A stretch of 64,000 nucleotides of DNA, from assembly GCF_900232865.1 (NCBI RefSeq), contig NZ_OCTS01000001.1:62001-126000 (forward strand), read 5' to 3'. A program made the position numbers and the translations under genes. The DNA comes from Corynebacterium dentalis. Its GTDB lineage: Bacteria > Actinomycetota > Actinomycetes > Mycobacteriales > Mycobacteriaceae. This document shows positions 18,343-26,404 of this stretch, piece by piece; position 1 is the stretch's first letter, and each line of letters opens with the position of its first letter. A model generated the notes under the pieces. That model was not told where the DNA came from. It was given only the letters and a program-made list of their open reading frames with translations, and searched no databases.

Positions 18343-19338
18343 ATGTCGTCTCCTGTCACTGACTCTTCTTCTCCCGCACCGCGCACTGCCACTGGTTCAT
18401 CCGCGGATGCTTCACGGGATTCCTCGCGCCTGCCGATCATTATCGCGCTGGTTCTCGCCGTGCTGTTTGTGATCGCCGTGGTGGTGGGAGCGCGCATCGT
18501 CATGGAACGCCAGAGCATGGTTCCCATCGCGATGGGTCCCGTGGATGCCCCAGACGCCGAGAGCCAGACCTGCTCGCAGTACATCTCCGACCTGCCCCAA
18601 GAGCTCGGCGGTTACAAGAACGTTGGCCTGGTTGACCCCGCCCCCGCAGGCGCCGCGGGCTACCGAAACCTGGCCAAGGACGAGCTGACTGTTCGTTGCG
18701 GCGTGCGCCTTCCGGACCAGTACACCGTGTTGTCCCCCACCATTGAGGCCGACGGCTCGAAGTGGCTGGAAGTCGTCGACGCCACCCCAGGCTCCGACCT
18801 ACGCACCTGGTACTCCGTCGGCTCCAGCCCCGCGGTGGCCGTGACCAGTAGCAATGACATCACCGAACAACTGGGTTCCCTCGGCCACGCCACCAAGTCT
18901 TTCCCCGGCGAGGCTCCCGAACCTGGCCCGTACCCTCTGTCCGAGATTCCTATGGTCTCTTCGTCCGACGCAAACTCCGTCTGTTCCGAGTTCCTCAACG
19001 CCCTACCTGATTCCTTTGCCGGGTATGCACGCGAGGAACGCGAAGGAGCACCGTCTCGCAGCGCCACCTACCTCAGTACGGACTCCGCCGAACCCGTGGT
19101 GGTTCGCTGCGGCGCCGAGCTGCCAGAGAGCTACGGCTCCGGCGAGAACATCACTCAGGTCAACGACGTGGCGTGGTTCGCCGAGCCATCCGTGGCACAA
19201 GGCTCCACCACCGGCGTGTGGTACGCGCTGAGCCACGAACAGATCGTGGCCGTGTCTATGCCGAACAACGTGGGCAACGCCGCCGTCGACGCTGTGACCG
19301 AGGCCATCAGCTCCACCATGAAGCTGGAACAGAAGTAA
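18343..19338 (+). CDS. Membrane-anchored protein with two DUF3515 domains
   Basis: A 331-residue protein with a Ser/Thr-rich cytosolic head (1-29), one membrane helix (about 30-54) and an extracytoplasmic part containing two copies of a DUF3515-like unit. Copy 1 (about 77-170) reads CSQYISDLP, then VRCGVRLP, then TWYSVG and VAVTS. Copy 2 (about 214-310) reads CSEFLNALP, VRCGAELP, VWYALS and VAVSM. The position between thiL and ddl matches Rv2980. Function is unknown. The frame is open further upstream, but a -10-like TAAAAT at 18329-18334 with TTAACA upstream puts the transcript start at this ATG, a leaderless mRNA. Confidence 0.85.
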   Translation: MSSPVTDSSSPAPRTATGSSADASRDSSRLPIIIALVLAVLFVIAVVVGARIVMERQSMVPIAMGPVDAPDAESQTCSQYISDLPQELGGYKNVGLVDPAPAGAAGYRNLAKDELTVRCGVRLPDQYTVLSPTIEADGSKWLEVVDATPGSDLRTWYSVGSSPAVAVTSSNDITEQLGSLGHATKSFPGEAPEPGPYPLSEIPMVSSSDANSVCSEFLNALPDSFAGYAREEREGAPSRSATYLSTDSAEPVVVRCGAELPESYGSGENITQVNDVAWFAEPSVAQGSTTGVWYALSHEQIVAVSMPNNVGNAAVDAVTEAISSTMKLEQK

Positions 19339-19357
19339 CGCTGCCCAACCTCCCGCT

Positions 19358-20566
19358 CTAGTGCGCTGGGTGCTCCAAGGCCCTCTCAATCAGCGTGGAC
19401 AGAAGCTCTCTGTAGGCGACGTTGGAAGCCGCGAACATCTTGGGGTACATCGAGATCGGCGTGAAGCCGGGCATGGTGTTGATCTCGTTGAGCACCGGCC
19501 CCTTATCCGTGACAAAAAAGTCCACGCGAGCTAGGCCCTCGCAGCCCAAAGCCTCAAACGTGGCGATCGACCAGTCCTGCACCTGCGTGGTCATCGCTGG
19601 ATCGATCGGGGCGGGGATGGCGGCGCTGACTGTGTTATCCACGTACTTGGCGTCGAAACCATAGAAACCTTCGTACCCATCTCCGGTTCCCTGCAACAAG
19701 GCCGGGACGGACGCGACCAGCTCACCGGATGGCTGCTGCAGCACGCCGCACTCCACCTCAGCGCCATAAATCATGGACTCGATGACCACCTTGTCATCGT
19801 TGTTAAACGCTTCCTTCAGGGCAACGGGAAGTTCCTCCCACGCGTCCACCTTGGAAATACCGATCGACGAACCGCCGCGGGCTGGCTTCACGAATACCGG
19901 CAGGCCCAGCTCCTGCTGCTCCTGCTCGGTGAGCTCTCGCTCCTCGGAAATAACCAGCTCATGAGTGACCGGGATGCCCGCCTCACGGGCCAGCTTCTTG
20001 GTGAACACCTTGTCCATGCCCGCCGCAGAGGCCAGCACGCCATTACCCACATACGGGACGCCTACGAGGTCGAACAGACCCTGGATAGTGCCGTCCTCGC
20101 CGTTGAGCCCGTGCAGGACTGGGAAGATGACATCGACGTCCGCAAACGGCTCACCGGCGTTATCCCCCGTGGTGTAGCGCATGTGGCCAGGCTGACCGCC
20201 AAAGACCAGCTGGACGTGCTCGCCGCTATCGCTGACCCGCGGCATAGTGGCCCCCTGAGCCTTGAGCTGCTCGCTGAGCTCGCTGATATTCGGATTCTGC
20301 GGGATCCACGCACCCTTCTGGGTGATGCCCACAGGCACTACCTGGTAGCGATCGGGATCCAGATGAGACATCACGGCCCCCGCAGAGATGCAGCTCACCG
20401 AATGCTCCGTGGACTGGCCACCGAACAAAATAGCGACGGTTACTTTTCCATCGCGGGGTTTCGCTGCGTTTACCTCGGACGATGCCCGTGCCTCCGACGG
20501 CGAGGAACCCGCCGAAGACTGCTTAGCGGACACGGTTGCTGAGGTAGGGGCTGCAAAATTATTCAC
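19358..20566 (-). CDS. ddl: D-alanine--D-alanine ligase
   Basis: Joins two D-alanines for the peptidoglycan pentapeptide. ATP-grasp features are clear: ILFGGQSTEHSVSCISAGAV at the N-terminus, the serine loop and GGSSIGISKV for ATP binding, VECGVLQ, and near the C-terminus ARVDFFVTDKGPVLNEINTMPGFTP with the Mg ligands. There is an extra N-terminal tail of about 40 Ala/Ser-rich residues before the fold begins. The frame could begin at TTG 20575, GTG 20566 or an internal codon, so part of the tail may not be translated. It converges with the DUF3515 gene and lies upstream of gpsA's position in the conserved order. Confidence 0.95.
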   Translation of the reverse strand: MNNFAAPTSATVSAKQSSAGSSPSEARASSEVNAAKPRDGKVTVAILFGGQSTEHSVSCISAGAVMSHLDPDRYQVVPVGITQKGAWIPQNPNISELSEQLKAQGATMPRVSDSGEHVQLVFGGQPGHMRYTTGDNAGEPFADVDVIFPVLHGLNGEDGTIQGLFDLVGVPYVGNGVLASAAGMDKVFTKKLAREAGIPVTHELVISEERELTEQEQQELGLPVFVKPARGGSSIGISKVDAWEELPVALKEAFNNDDKVVIESMIYGAEVECGVLQQPSGELVASVPALLQGTGDGYEGFYGFDAKYVDNTVSAAIPAPIDPAMTTQVQDWSIATFEALGCEGLARVDFFVTDKGPVLNEINTMPGFTPISMYPKMFAASNVAYRELLSTLIERALEHPAH

Positions 20567-20608
20567 GGCACCCAACTCTACCGATCAAGAAGACACGTCA
20601 CTCACTGG

Positions 20609-20657
20609 GACACACTGAATACGGCACAGTGTTACGACACACTGAACGGGACACTGA
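20609..20657. repeat. 27-bp-spaced short repeats between gpsA and ddl
   Basis: The undecamer GACACACTGAA occurs at 20609-20619 and again at 20636-20646, a 27-bp period, and a degenerate third copy GGGACACTGA follows at 20648-20657. A complementary CACAGTG lies between the first two copies, so the segment can also fold. It sits in the spacer between the ddl start and the gpsA stop. It may be operator-like or simply a relic; no function can be assigned. Confidence 0.5.
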
Positions 20658-20694
20658 GCGGTGCTCCTGGACCGGGTCCACCCGTTGAGCTCCG

Positions 20695-21696
20695 CTAGAG
20701 CTCAGACTTACGAGAACGCCCCAACAACTGCTGCAACGCAGCCTTCGCATCCTCACCGTTGTGACAGATCTCCACCACTGCGTCCGTAATAGGCATCTCC
20801 ACACCCACCTTGCGCGCCAGCTCCGCAACGGACTGGCTCGAGACCACGCCCTCTGCCACTTGGCCCTTCGTCTCTTCCGCGGCTTCTTCGACCGTTTTTC
20901 CCTGGGCCAAGTGGAAACCGAACGTGCGGTTACGCGAGAGCTTGGAGGCACATGTGGCCACCAAATCACCCATTCCCGCCAACCCGGCAAGCGTGCGGGG
21001 ATCGCCACCCAGCTCCAGCGCCAGACGAGTCGTCTCCGCCAAACCACGCGTCACCACGGTGGCCGCAGTGTTATCGCCAAAGCCCATGCCAGCCGAAATG
21101 CCCGCAGCCAGCGCAATCACGTTCTTGCATGTACCCGCGACTTCGCAACCCACCACGTCCGTGTTGGTATACGGACGGAAATAAGGTGCCGCCACCGCAG
21201 CCTGGATCAGCTGCGCACGGTCTGTGTTCTCACACGCCACCACAGTCGCCGCAGGCTGACCCGCCGCCACCTCCTTCGCCAGGTTCGGGCCAGTCAACAC
21301 TGCAATACGGTCACTATCTGCTTCCGTCACCTCAGCGATCAGCTGACTCATCCGCAGCCCCGTGCTGTGCTCGATGCCCTTTGCGAGCGACACAAGCGAG
21401 GCGTCGGAAGAAATCAACCCCTTCCACTGCTCCAGGTTCTTGCGCAACGACTGCGACGGCACGCCAAACACAACAATCTCCGCATCCTGGAGTGCCTCGG
21501 CGGGATCGGAAGTTCCATAGAGACACTCCGGAAGCGCGATATCCCCGAGGTAGGAAGAATTCCGGTGGTTATCGCGAATGTCGGCGGCGACTTCCTCGCG
21601 CCGGGCCCACACGGAAACCTGGTTGCCGGCGTCTGCGAAAACCTTGCCCACCGTGGTGCCCCAGGATCCTGCCCCCATCACTGCGACCTGTACCAT
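20695..21696 (-). CDS. gpsA: Glycerol-3-phosphate dehydrogenase [NAD(P)+]
   Basis: Reduces dihydroxyacetone phosphate to sn-glycerol 3-phosphate for phospholipid synthesis. The 333-residue protein opens [15 protein letters not shown], the dinucleotide-binding loop. [17 protein letters not shown] lies near residue 140. The active-site region ACKN-type motif appears as [23 protein letters not shown], and [12 protein letters not shown] follows near residue 245. It is adjacent to ddl as in Rv2981c-Rv2982c. The 197 nt upstream, shared with the divergent Nudix gene, contain a TAACT-GCT-AGTTA inverted repeat at 21752-21764 that could be a control site. Confidence 0.97.
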   Translation of the reverse strand: MVQVAVMGAGSWGTTVGKVFADAGNQVSVWARREEVAADIRDNHRNSSYLGDIALPECLYGTSDPAEALQDAEIVVFGVPSQSLRKNLEQWKGLISSDASLVSLAKGIEHSTGLRMSQLIAEVTEADSDRIAVLTGPNLAKEVAAGQPAATVVACENTDRAQLIQAAVAAPYFRPYTNTDVVGCEVAGTCKNVIALAAGISAGMGFGDNTAATVVTRGLAETTRLALELGGDPRTLAGLAGMGDLVATCASKLSRNRTFGFHLAQGKTVEEAAEETKGQVAEGVVSSQSVAELARKVGVEMPITDAVVEICHNGEDAKAALQQLLGRSRKSEL

Positions 21697-21893
21697 CCGC
21701 TTCCTTCCTCAATCCTGTTCTGTGCGCTCATTATGCGATACTTTGAAACGATAACTGCTAGTTACCGCTCGATGACGACCAAACACCCGCGCGAAGCTGG
21801 AAATGCGCGAATACGGTGAGCGAATTTTTGTTCCTGTGACGGCAGCTTAATGAAAAACTGCACTAAACACCTGCTTTGTGAGGAATTGACTCT

Positions 21894-22940
21894 GTGATCT
21901 CCCATTCTGGAATCGGCGATTTGTCCACGTCCCTCGCGCTGTCTCACCACGGCACCGGACACATCAGCCGCATCGGATCCCGCCCGGCTGAGGAATTCGC
22001 GCGTCCTACCTTCGCATCAGGCGCAGTGCTGTGGCGTCGACCAGAAGGCTCCCCTGCCGGCCAGGGCGAGGGCTTCACGGACGCTGGCTTGGGTGGAAAC
22101 GAAGGCATTGAGATCGCAGTGGTTCACCGCCCTCGTTACGACGACTGGTCCCTACCCAAGGGCAAAGTTGACCCCGGCGAGAATTTGCCTGGCACGGCGC
22201 TCCGCGAGATCAAAGAGGAAACCGGACTCGATGCCACCCTCGGCTGGCTGCTGGGTTACGTGCACTACCCAGTCAGCTCCCGCACCAAGGTGGTCTACTA
22301 CTGGACCGCTGAGGTGACCTCGGGAACCTTCGTGGCCAACGAGGAAGTCGATGAACTCCGTTGGGTCAGCTTCGACGAAGCCGCCGAGCTGCTCACCTAC
22401 GATGTTGACCGCGAAGTCATCGACGCTGCCCGCGGATTGCTTTCCCTGGGCTGCGACCGCCGCGTGCTCTACATCCGCCACGCCAAGGCTCACGACCGTA
22501 AGGGGTGGGCCGGCGACGACAACCTGCGCCCGCTGACCAAGAAGGGACGCCGCCAGTCCGAAATGCTCGTGTCCACTGTGGAGGGCTACCGCCCCACCCA
22601 GCTGGCCAGCGCCTACCCCGAGCGCTGCGTACACACCGCTGAGCCCACCGCTCAGGACCTCGGCTTGGAACTGAACGTGAACCCGCAGCTCGGCGATTCC
22701 GGATGGCGCGAAGATCCCAATGCTGCCGTGGATGCCTTCCACGCTGCAACCGCTGCCCCCATCTCCGTGGTGGTTGGCCAAGGTACCGCAATCCCCGGAG
22801 TTATGGGACGCATCTGCGCAGATCAGGATATTGAAATCGAGGACATGCGCGTGAAGAAATCCAGCATCTGGGTGCTGCACTTCAGGGGCGACCAGCTGCT
22901 GGGGCTGGACTACCTGGCCAGCCCCCTGCCGGTGAAGTAG
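21894..22940 (+). CDS. mutT1: Nudix hydrolase fused to histidine phosphatase (MutT1-like)
   Basis: A 348-residue two-domain protein. Residues about 40-160 form a Nudix domain with the box GKVDPGENLPGTALREIKEETGL. Residues about 195-345 form a histidine-phosphatase domain opening LYIRHAKAHDRKGW, with a catalytic RH pair. The architecture is that of mycobacterial MutT1 (Rv2985), which converts 8-oxo-dGTP or diadenosine polyphosphates and then removes further phosphate, protecting DNA and RNA from oxidised nucleotides. The GTG start at 21894 has GAGGA about 9 nt upstream. The gene ends 8 nt before the convergent leuD stop. Confidence 0.93.
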   Translation: MISHSGIGDLSTSLALSHHGTGHISRIGSRPAEEFARPTFASGAVLWRRPEGSPAGQGEGFTDAGLGGNEGIEIAVVHRPRYDDWSLPKGKVDPGENLPGTALREIKEETGLDATLGWLLGYVHYPVSSRTKVVYYWTAEVTSGTFVANEEVDELRWVSFDEAAELLTYDVDREVIDAARGLLSLGCDRRVLYIRHAKAHDRKGWAGDDNLRPLTKKGRRQSEMLVSTVEGYRPTQLASAYPERCVHTAEPTAQDLGLELNVNPQLGDSGWREDPNAAVDAFHAATAAPISVVVGQGTAIPGVMGRICADQDIEIEDMRVKKSSIWVLHFRGDQLLGLDYLASPLPVK

Positions 22941-22948
22941 CTGCGACC

Positions 22949-23536
22949 CTAGAGGGTCTGTGGCTTAAACGCCGGACGAGACTTCTCGTAAGTCTCGATC
23001 TTGTCCTCCTGGCGCAGAGTCAGGCCGATGTCATCCAAGCCCTCCATCAAGCGCCAGCGAGTGTAATCGTCCACCTCAATCTGGAAGGTGTGATTACCCA
23101 GCGTTGCGGTGCGCTCTTCCAGGTTGATCGTCATTTCTTGGCCGGGGTTCTGCTCCAGCAGCTTGAAGATCAGCTCGATATCCGATTCCTCCAGCTGCGC
23201 CGCGAGCAGGCCCGCCTTGCCTGAGTTTCCGCGGAAGATGTCCGCGAAGCGGCTGGAGAGAACCACGCGGAAACCGTAGTCCATCAGCGCCCACACTGCG
23301 TGTTCACGCGAGGAACCAGTACCGAAGTCTGGGCCCGCGACCAGCACGGACGCATTCTCATAAGGCTTTTGGTTGAGCACGAAGGTGGGGTCTTTGCGCC
23401 ATGCGGCGAACAGGCCGTCTTCAAAGCCGGTGCGGCTCACGCGCTTTAGGTAGACGGCGGGGATTATCTGGTCGGTGTCCACGTTTGAGCGGGTCAGCGG
23501 TGCTGCCACGCCGGTGTGGGTAGTGAACTTGTCCAT
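22949..23536 (-). CDS. leuD: 3-isopropylmalate dehydratase small subunit
   Basis: With LeuC it isomerises 2-isopropylmalate to 3-isopropylmalate in leucine synthesis. The 195-residue protein shows the swivel-domain motifs [17 protein letters not shown] near residue 18 and [15 protein letters not shown] near 70. AGGAG 8 nt before the ATG supports the start. Unlike the usual tight leuCD spacing, 121 nt separate it from leuC, and that spacer can form a strong hairpin. Confidence 0.98.
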   Translation of the reverse strand: MDKFTTHTGVAAPLTRSNVDTDQIIPAVYLKRVSRTGFEDGLFAAWRKDPTFVLNQKPYENASVLVAGPDFGTGSSREHAVWALMDYGFRVVLSSRFADIFRGNSGKAGLLAAQLEESDIELIFKLLEQNPGQEMTINLEERTATLGNHTFQIEVDDYTRWRLMEGLDDIGLTLRQEDKIETYEKSRPAFKPQTL

Positions 23537-23601
23537 GGGCTAACTCCTGACGGGTGGGAAGTTGGAAATGAGGTCTCGTGTGTTGAGCTATGAGGCGCTG
23601 A

Positions 23602-23648
23602 GCGGGCCGTGCGTAGGTTGCGGCGAGGTTGTTCGCCGCAGGCCCCGC
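23602..23648 (-). promoter_or_regulatory. Stem-loop in the leuC-leuD spacer
   Basis: GCGGCGA (23620-23626) pairs perfectly with TCGCCGC (23633-23639) around a 6-nt loop. An outer stem, GCGGGCC (23602-23608) with GGCCCCGC (23641-23648), can extend it. There is no T-tract, so it is not a typical intrinsic terminator. It may be a processing or stability element that sets different leuC and leuD levels. Confidence 0.5.
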
Positions 23649-23657
23649 TGTGTTGCC

Positions 23658-25106
23658 CTAGTTTTGTGCAGACGCCAACGCCGGCTCCAAATCAGCTGGT
23701 GAAGACAAGGTGCCACGGATGGCCGTTGCCGCTGCGACAGGAGGCGAGACCAGGTGGGTACGGGATCCCTTGCCCTGACGGCCCTCAAAGTTGCGGTTGG
23801 AGGTGGACGCAGAGCGCTCTCCCACATCGAGCTGATCTGGGTTCATACCTAGGCACATGGAGCAGCCCGCCGTGCGCCATTCGGCACCAGCTTCTTCGAA
23901 GATCTTGTCTAGGCCCTCTTCTTCGGCCTGCACCTTTACGCGAGCCGAGGATGGAACCACGAGCATGCGCACGTCATCGGCGACCTTGTGTCCCTTGATA
24001 ACCTCTGCTGCCACGCGGAGATCCTCGATACGGGAGTTGGTGCAAGAACCGAGGAAGACGGTATCGATCTTGATCTCACGCAATGGGGTGCCAGGCTCGA
24101 GATCCATGTACTCCAATGCACGCTCGGCGGCGGCACGGTCGCTGTCGTTGGTGAAGTCCTCCAGAGCGGGGACACTCTCTCCCAGCGGCAGGCCCTGACC
24201 GGGGTTGGTACCCCAGGTCACGAAAGGAGTCAGGGCTGCGCCGTCGATGTGAACGACGGTGTCGAAGTCTGCGTCGGCGTCGGTCTGTAAGGACTTCCAG
24301 TACTCTACTGCGGCGTCCCACTGCTCACCTTGAGGTGCGTGCGGGCGTCCCTTGACGTACTCGAAGGTGGTCTCATCTGGTGCGATCATGCCTGCGCGGG
24401 CGCCCGCCTCGATGGACATGTTGCACATGGTCATGCGGGCTTCCATGGATAGCTTGCGGATAGCTTCGCCGCGGTACTCGATGATGTGGCCTTGGCCGCC
24501 GCCGGTGCCGATCTTGGCGATGATGGCCAAGATCAGATCCTTCGAGGTGACACCGGGCTGCAGCTCGCCGGAAACTTCGATGGCCATGGTCTTGAATGGC
24601 TTCAGTGGCAGGGTCTGGGTGGCCATGACATGCTCCACCTCAGAGGTGCCGATTCCCATGGCGATGGAGCCGAACGCGCCGTGAGTAGAAGTGTGGGAGT
24701 CACCGCACACCACGGTCATGCCGGGCTGGGTCAGGCCGAGCTGTGGGCCCACGGTGTGGACGATGCCCTGCTCGATATCACCCATGGAGTGCAGGCGGAT
24801 GCCGAACTCTTCAGCGTTGTCACGCAAGGTGGAGACTTGGAGACGAGACGTTGGCTCTTGGATCTCCAGCAGGTTGCCGGAGGACACACCGATGGTAGGA
24901 ACGTTGTGATCCTCCGTGGCGATGGTCAGGTCTGGACGGCGAACCTTGCGGCCGGCCTGGCGCAGTCCATCGAATGCCTGCGGAGAGGTGACCTCGTGGA
25001 CGAGGTGAAGGTCGATGAACAGCAGATCTGGCCCGCCATCCTGACCTTCGGCGACTACATGGTCGCGCCACACCTTTTCGGCGAGAGTTAAAGGCTTGTC
25101 CGTCAC
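23658..25106 (-). CDS. leuC: 3-isopropylmalate dehydratase large subunit
   Basis: Catalytic, [4Fe-4S]-binding subunit of isopropylmalate isomerase. The cluster-binding cysteines are in [10 protein letters not shown] near residue 348 and [11 protein letters not shown] near 410. [14 protein letters not shown] is seen near 140. The frame opens at an ATG 21 nt upstream, but GAGGAGA five bases before the GTG at 25106 decides the start and gives 482 residues ([13 protein letters not shown]). It is transcribed divergently from the IclR regulator, the arrangement in which LtbR represses leuCD in corynebacteria. Confidence 0.98.
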   Translation of the reverse strand: MTDKPLTLAEKVWRDHVVAEGQDGGPDLLFIDLHLVHEVTSPQAFDGLRQAGRKVRRPDLTIATEDHNVPTIGVSSGNLLEIQEPTSRLQVSTLRDNAEEFGIRLHSMGDIEQGIVHTVGPQLGLTQPGMTVVCGDSHTSTHGAFGSIAMGIGTSEVEHVMATQTLPLKPFKTMAIEVSGELQPGVTSKDLILAIIAKIGTGGGQGHIIEYRGEAIRKLSMEARMTMCNMSIEAGARAGMIAPDETTFEYVKGRPHAPQGEQWDAAVEYWKSLQTDADADFDTVVHIDGAALTPFVTWGTNPGQGLPLGESVPALEDFTNDSDRAAAERALEYMDLEPGTPLREIKIDTVFLGSCTNSRIEDLRVAAEVIKGHKVADDVRMLVVPSSARVKVQAEEEGLDKIFEEAGAEWRTAGCSMCLGMNPDQLDVGERSASTSNRNFEGRQGKGSRTHLVSPPVAAATAIRGTLSSPADLEPALASAQN

Positions 25107-25211
25107 GATCTCTCCTCGTTGTCTCATGCAGAGTCTGCTGCATGTTCTGTTGCAGAAGTCTTCTAGTGGATTGCTTGCGGTGACCTAGTGGTTGCCCACA
25201 ATGCACGGGGC

Positions 25212-25293
25212 TTGGATGGTTTCCAAAGCTGCCCCAGCCGAGTGACCACAGTTGCGTCTCACATGGCTTGTTCCACTGGATGGAATGTATAGT
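25212..25293. promoter_or_regulatory. leuC/ltbR divergent control region with two IclR-like inverted repeats
   Basis: Two inverted repeats with the same geometry are present: TTGGA-N5-TCCAA (25212-25226) and TTCCA-N5-TGGAA (25271-25285). Half-sites TGGAA/TTCCA resemble those of IclR-family operators. Downstream of the second is a -10-like TATAGT (25288-25293), about 8 nt before the regulator's ATG, so its transcript would be leaderless and the operator would block its own promoter. No clear -35/-10 pair for leuC was assigned. Confidence 0.6.
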
Positions 25294-25301
25294 ATCAAAT
25301 C

Positions 25302-26024
25302 ATGGGACAAAACAAAGACGTGCCCGCCGTAAGTGGCATCCAGGTTCTCGATCGCGCGATCTTCCTCCTCAGCGTGATCGCCAAGGAGCCGCGCAACCTC
25401 GCCGAGTTGTGCGAAATCACCGGACTCCCCCGTGCCACGGCCCACCGTATCGCCGTGGCCTTGGAGAAGCATCGACTGATTGAGCGCATGCCTGATAGTC
25501 AGTGGACTGCCGGCCCTGCGTTGGCTGAACTTGCTCCTCATTCTAGTTCCCGCCTCGAGGACGCCGCAGAGCACATCTTGCCGCGCCTCATGCAGGAGAC
25601 TAACGAATCCGTGCAGCTGTATCGGCGCAGCGGCATGGAGCGTGTGTGCATTGCCAACGCAGAACCAACCGCAGGTTTGCGCGATACCGTCCCCGTGGGC
25701 ACACGCATGACACTCGAGGCAGGTTCCGCCGCGAAGATCCTGGTCGCATACGGTTCTGCCTCTCTGCAAAAAGACGTTCTTCCTACCGCAGCCTTCGACG
25801 CTAAGGAACTGGAACGAATTGTGCGCGACGGCGTGTCCGAGTCTTCAGCCGAGCGCGACCCCTCACTTGCCTCCGCGTCCGTACCCATTTTCGACGCCAG
25901 CGGCGCCCTGATCGCAGCCCTGTCCATTTCCGGACCGGTTGGCCGAATTGGGGGCGCTCCTGCGGAGCGGTTCGGAAGCCAACTCAAGGAAGCAGCTCGC
26001 CAAATCGAAGAGCAGCTGGGTTAA
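25302..26024 (+). CDS. ltbR: IclR-family regulator, LtbR-like
   Basis: A 240-residue IclR-type transcription factor. The N-terminal winged helix (about residues 12-70) contains the recognition element LAELCEITGLPRATAHRIA. The C-terminal effector domain contains AEPTAGLRDTVPVGTRMTLEAGSAAKIL and ends with AALSISGPVGRI. It is divergent from leuC, which is the position of ltbR in Corynebacterium glutamicum, a repressor of leuB and leuCD. The same role here is inferred from synteny and family. It is followed by a strong bidirectional terminator and tRNA-Glu. Confidence 0.93.
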   Translation: MGQNKDVPAVSGIQVLDRAIFLLSVIAKEPRNLAELCEITGLPRATAHRIAVALEKHRLIERMPDSQWTAGPALAELAPHSSSRLEDAAEHILPRLMQETNESVQLYRRSGMERVCIANAEPTAGLRDTVPVGTRMTLEAGSAAKILVAYGSASLQKDVLPTAAFDAKELERIVRDGVSESSAERDPSLASASVPIFDASGALIAALSISGPVGRIGGAPAERFGSQLKEAARQIEEQLG

Positions 26025-26073
26025 GTTCACGCGCTGCTGCAGCAACCTGAGGTTAAGTAGGGGCTAAACAAAG

Positions 26074-26124
26074 AAAAGTCCCTCTCCGGTTAACGCTTAC
26101 AACGTTGACGAGAGAGGGACTTTT
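26074..26124. terminator. Bidirectional intrinsic terminator between ltbR and tRNA-Glu
   Basis: A perfect 13-bp inverted repeat, AAAAGTCCCTCTC (26074-26086) and GAGAGGGACTTTT (26112-26124), with further pairing inside the loop (GTTAACG with CGTTGAC). T-runs lie on the 3' side on both strands, so it can end the ltbR transcript on the plus strand and the tRNA transcript on the minus strand. Confidence 0.93.
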
Positions 26125-26131
26125 CGGTTGG

Positions 26132-26204
26132 TACCCCGTACGGGATTTGAACCCGTGTTACCGGCGTGAGAGGCCAGCGTCCTAGGCCGCTAGACGAACG
26201 GGGC
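26132..26204 (-). tRNA. tRNA-Glu (anticodon CTC), copy 1
   Basis: A 73-nt cloverleaf from GCCCCGTTCG to the discriminator A. The acceptor stem has a G-T first pair, the anticodon loop is CTCTCAC (anticodon CTC) and the T-arm is ACGGGTTCGAATCCCGT. The next bases downstream are CCA, so this copy encodes its own CCA end. An identical 73-nt gene lies 21.2 kb away, in the same orientation. Confidence 0.97.
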
Positions 26205-26404
26205 ATGCCTATGCAGACATAAATGTTCGTTAGGAACGAGAGGTAACTCTACACAGATTCTTCATTCCGCACCTAATCCGCAGGTGAGGGCAGCTTTATC
26301 GCGCGTTCCTCAACTTGCCCCATTTCGTCCCCAGCCTACTTCTGCCCTCAGCCCCTCCAGCCTTACTTCCCAACTCTCACTTTCTTACTTCCACTCCCCA
26401 AAAG

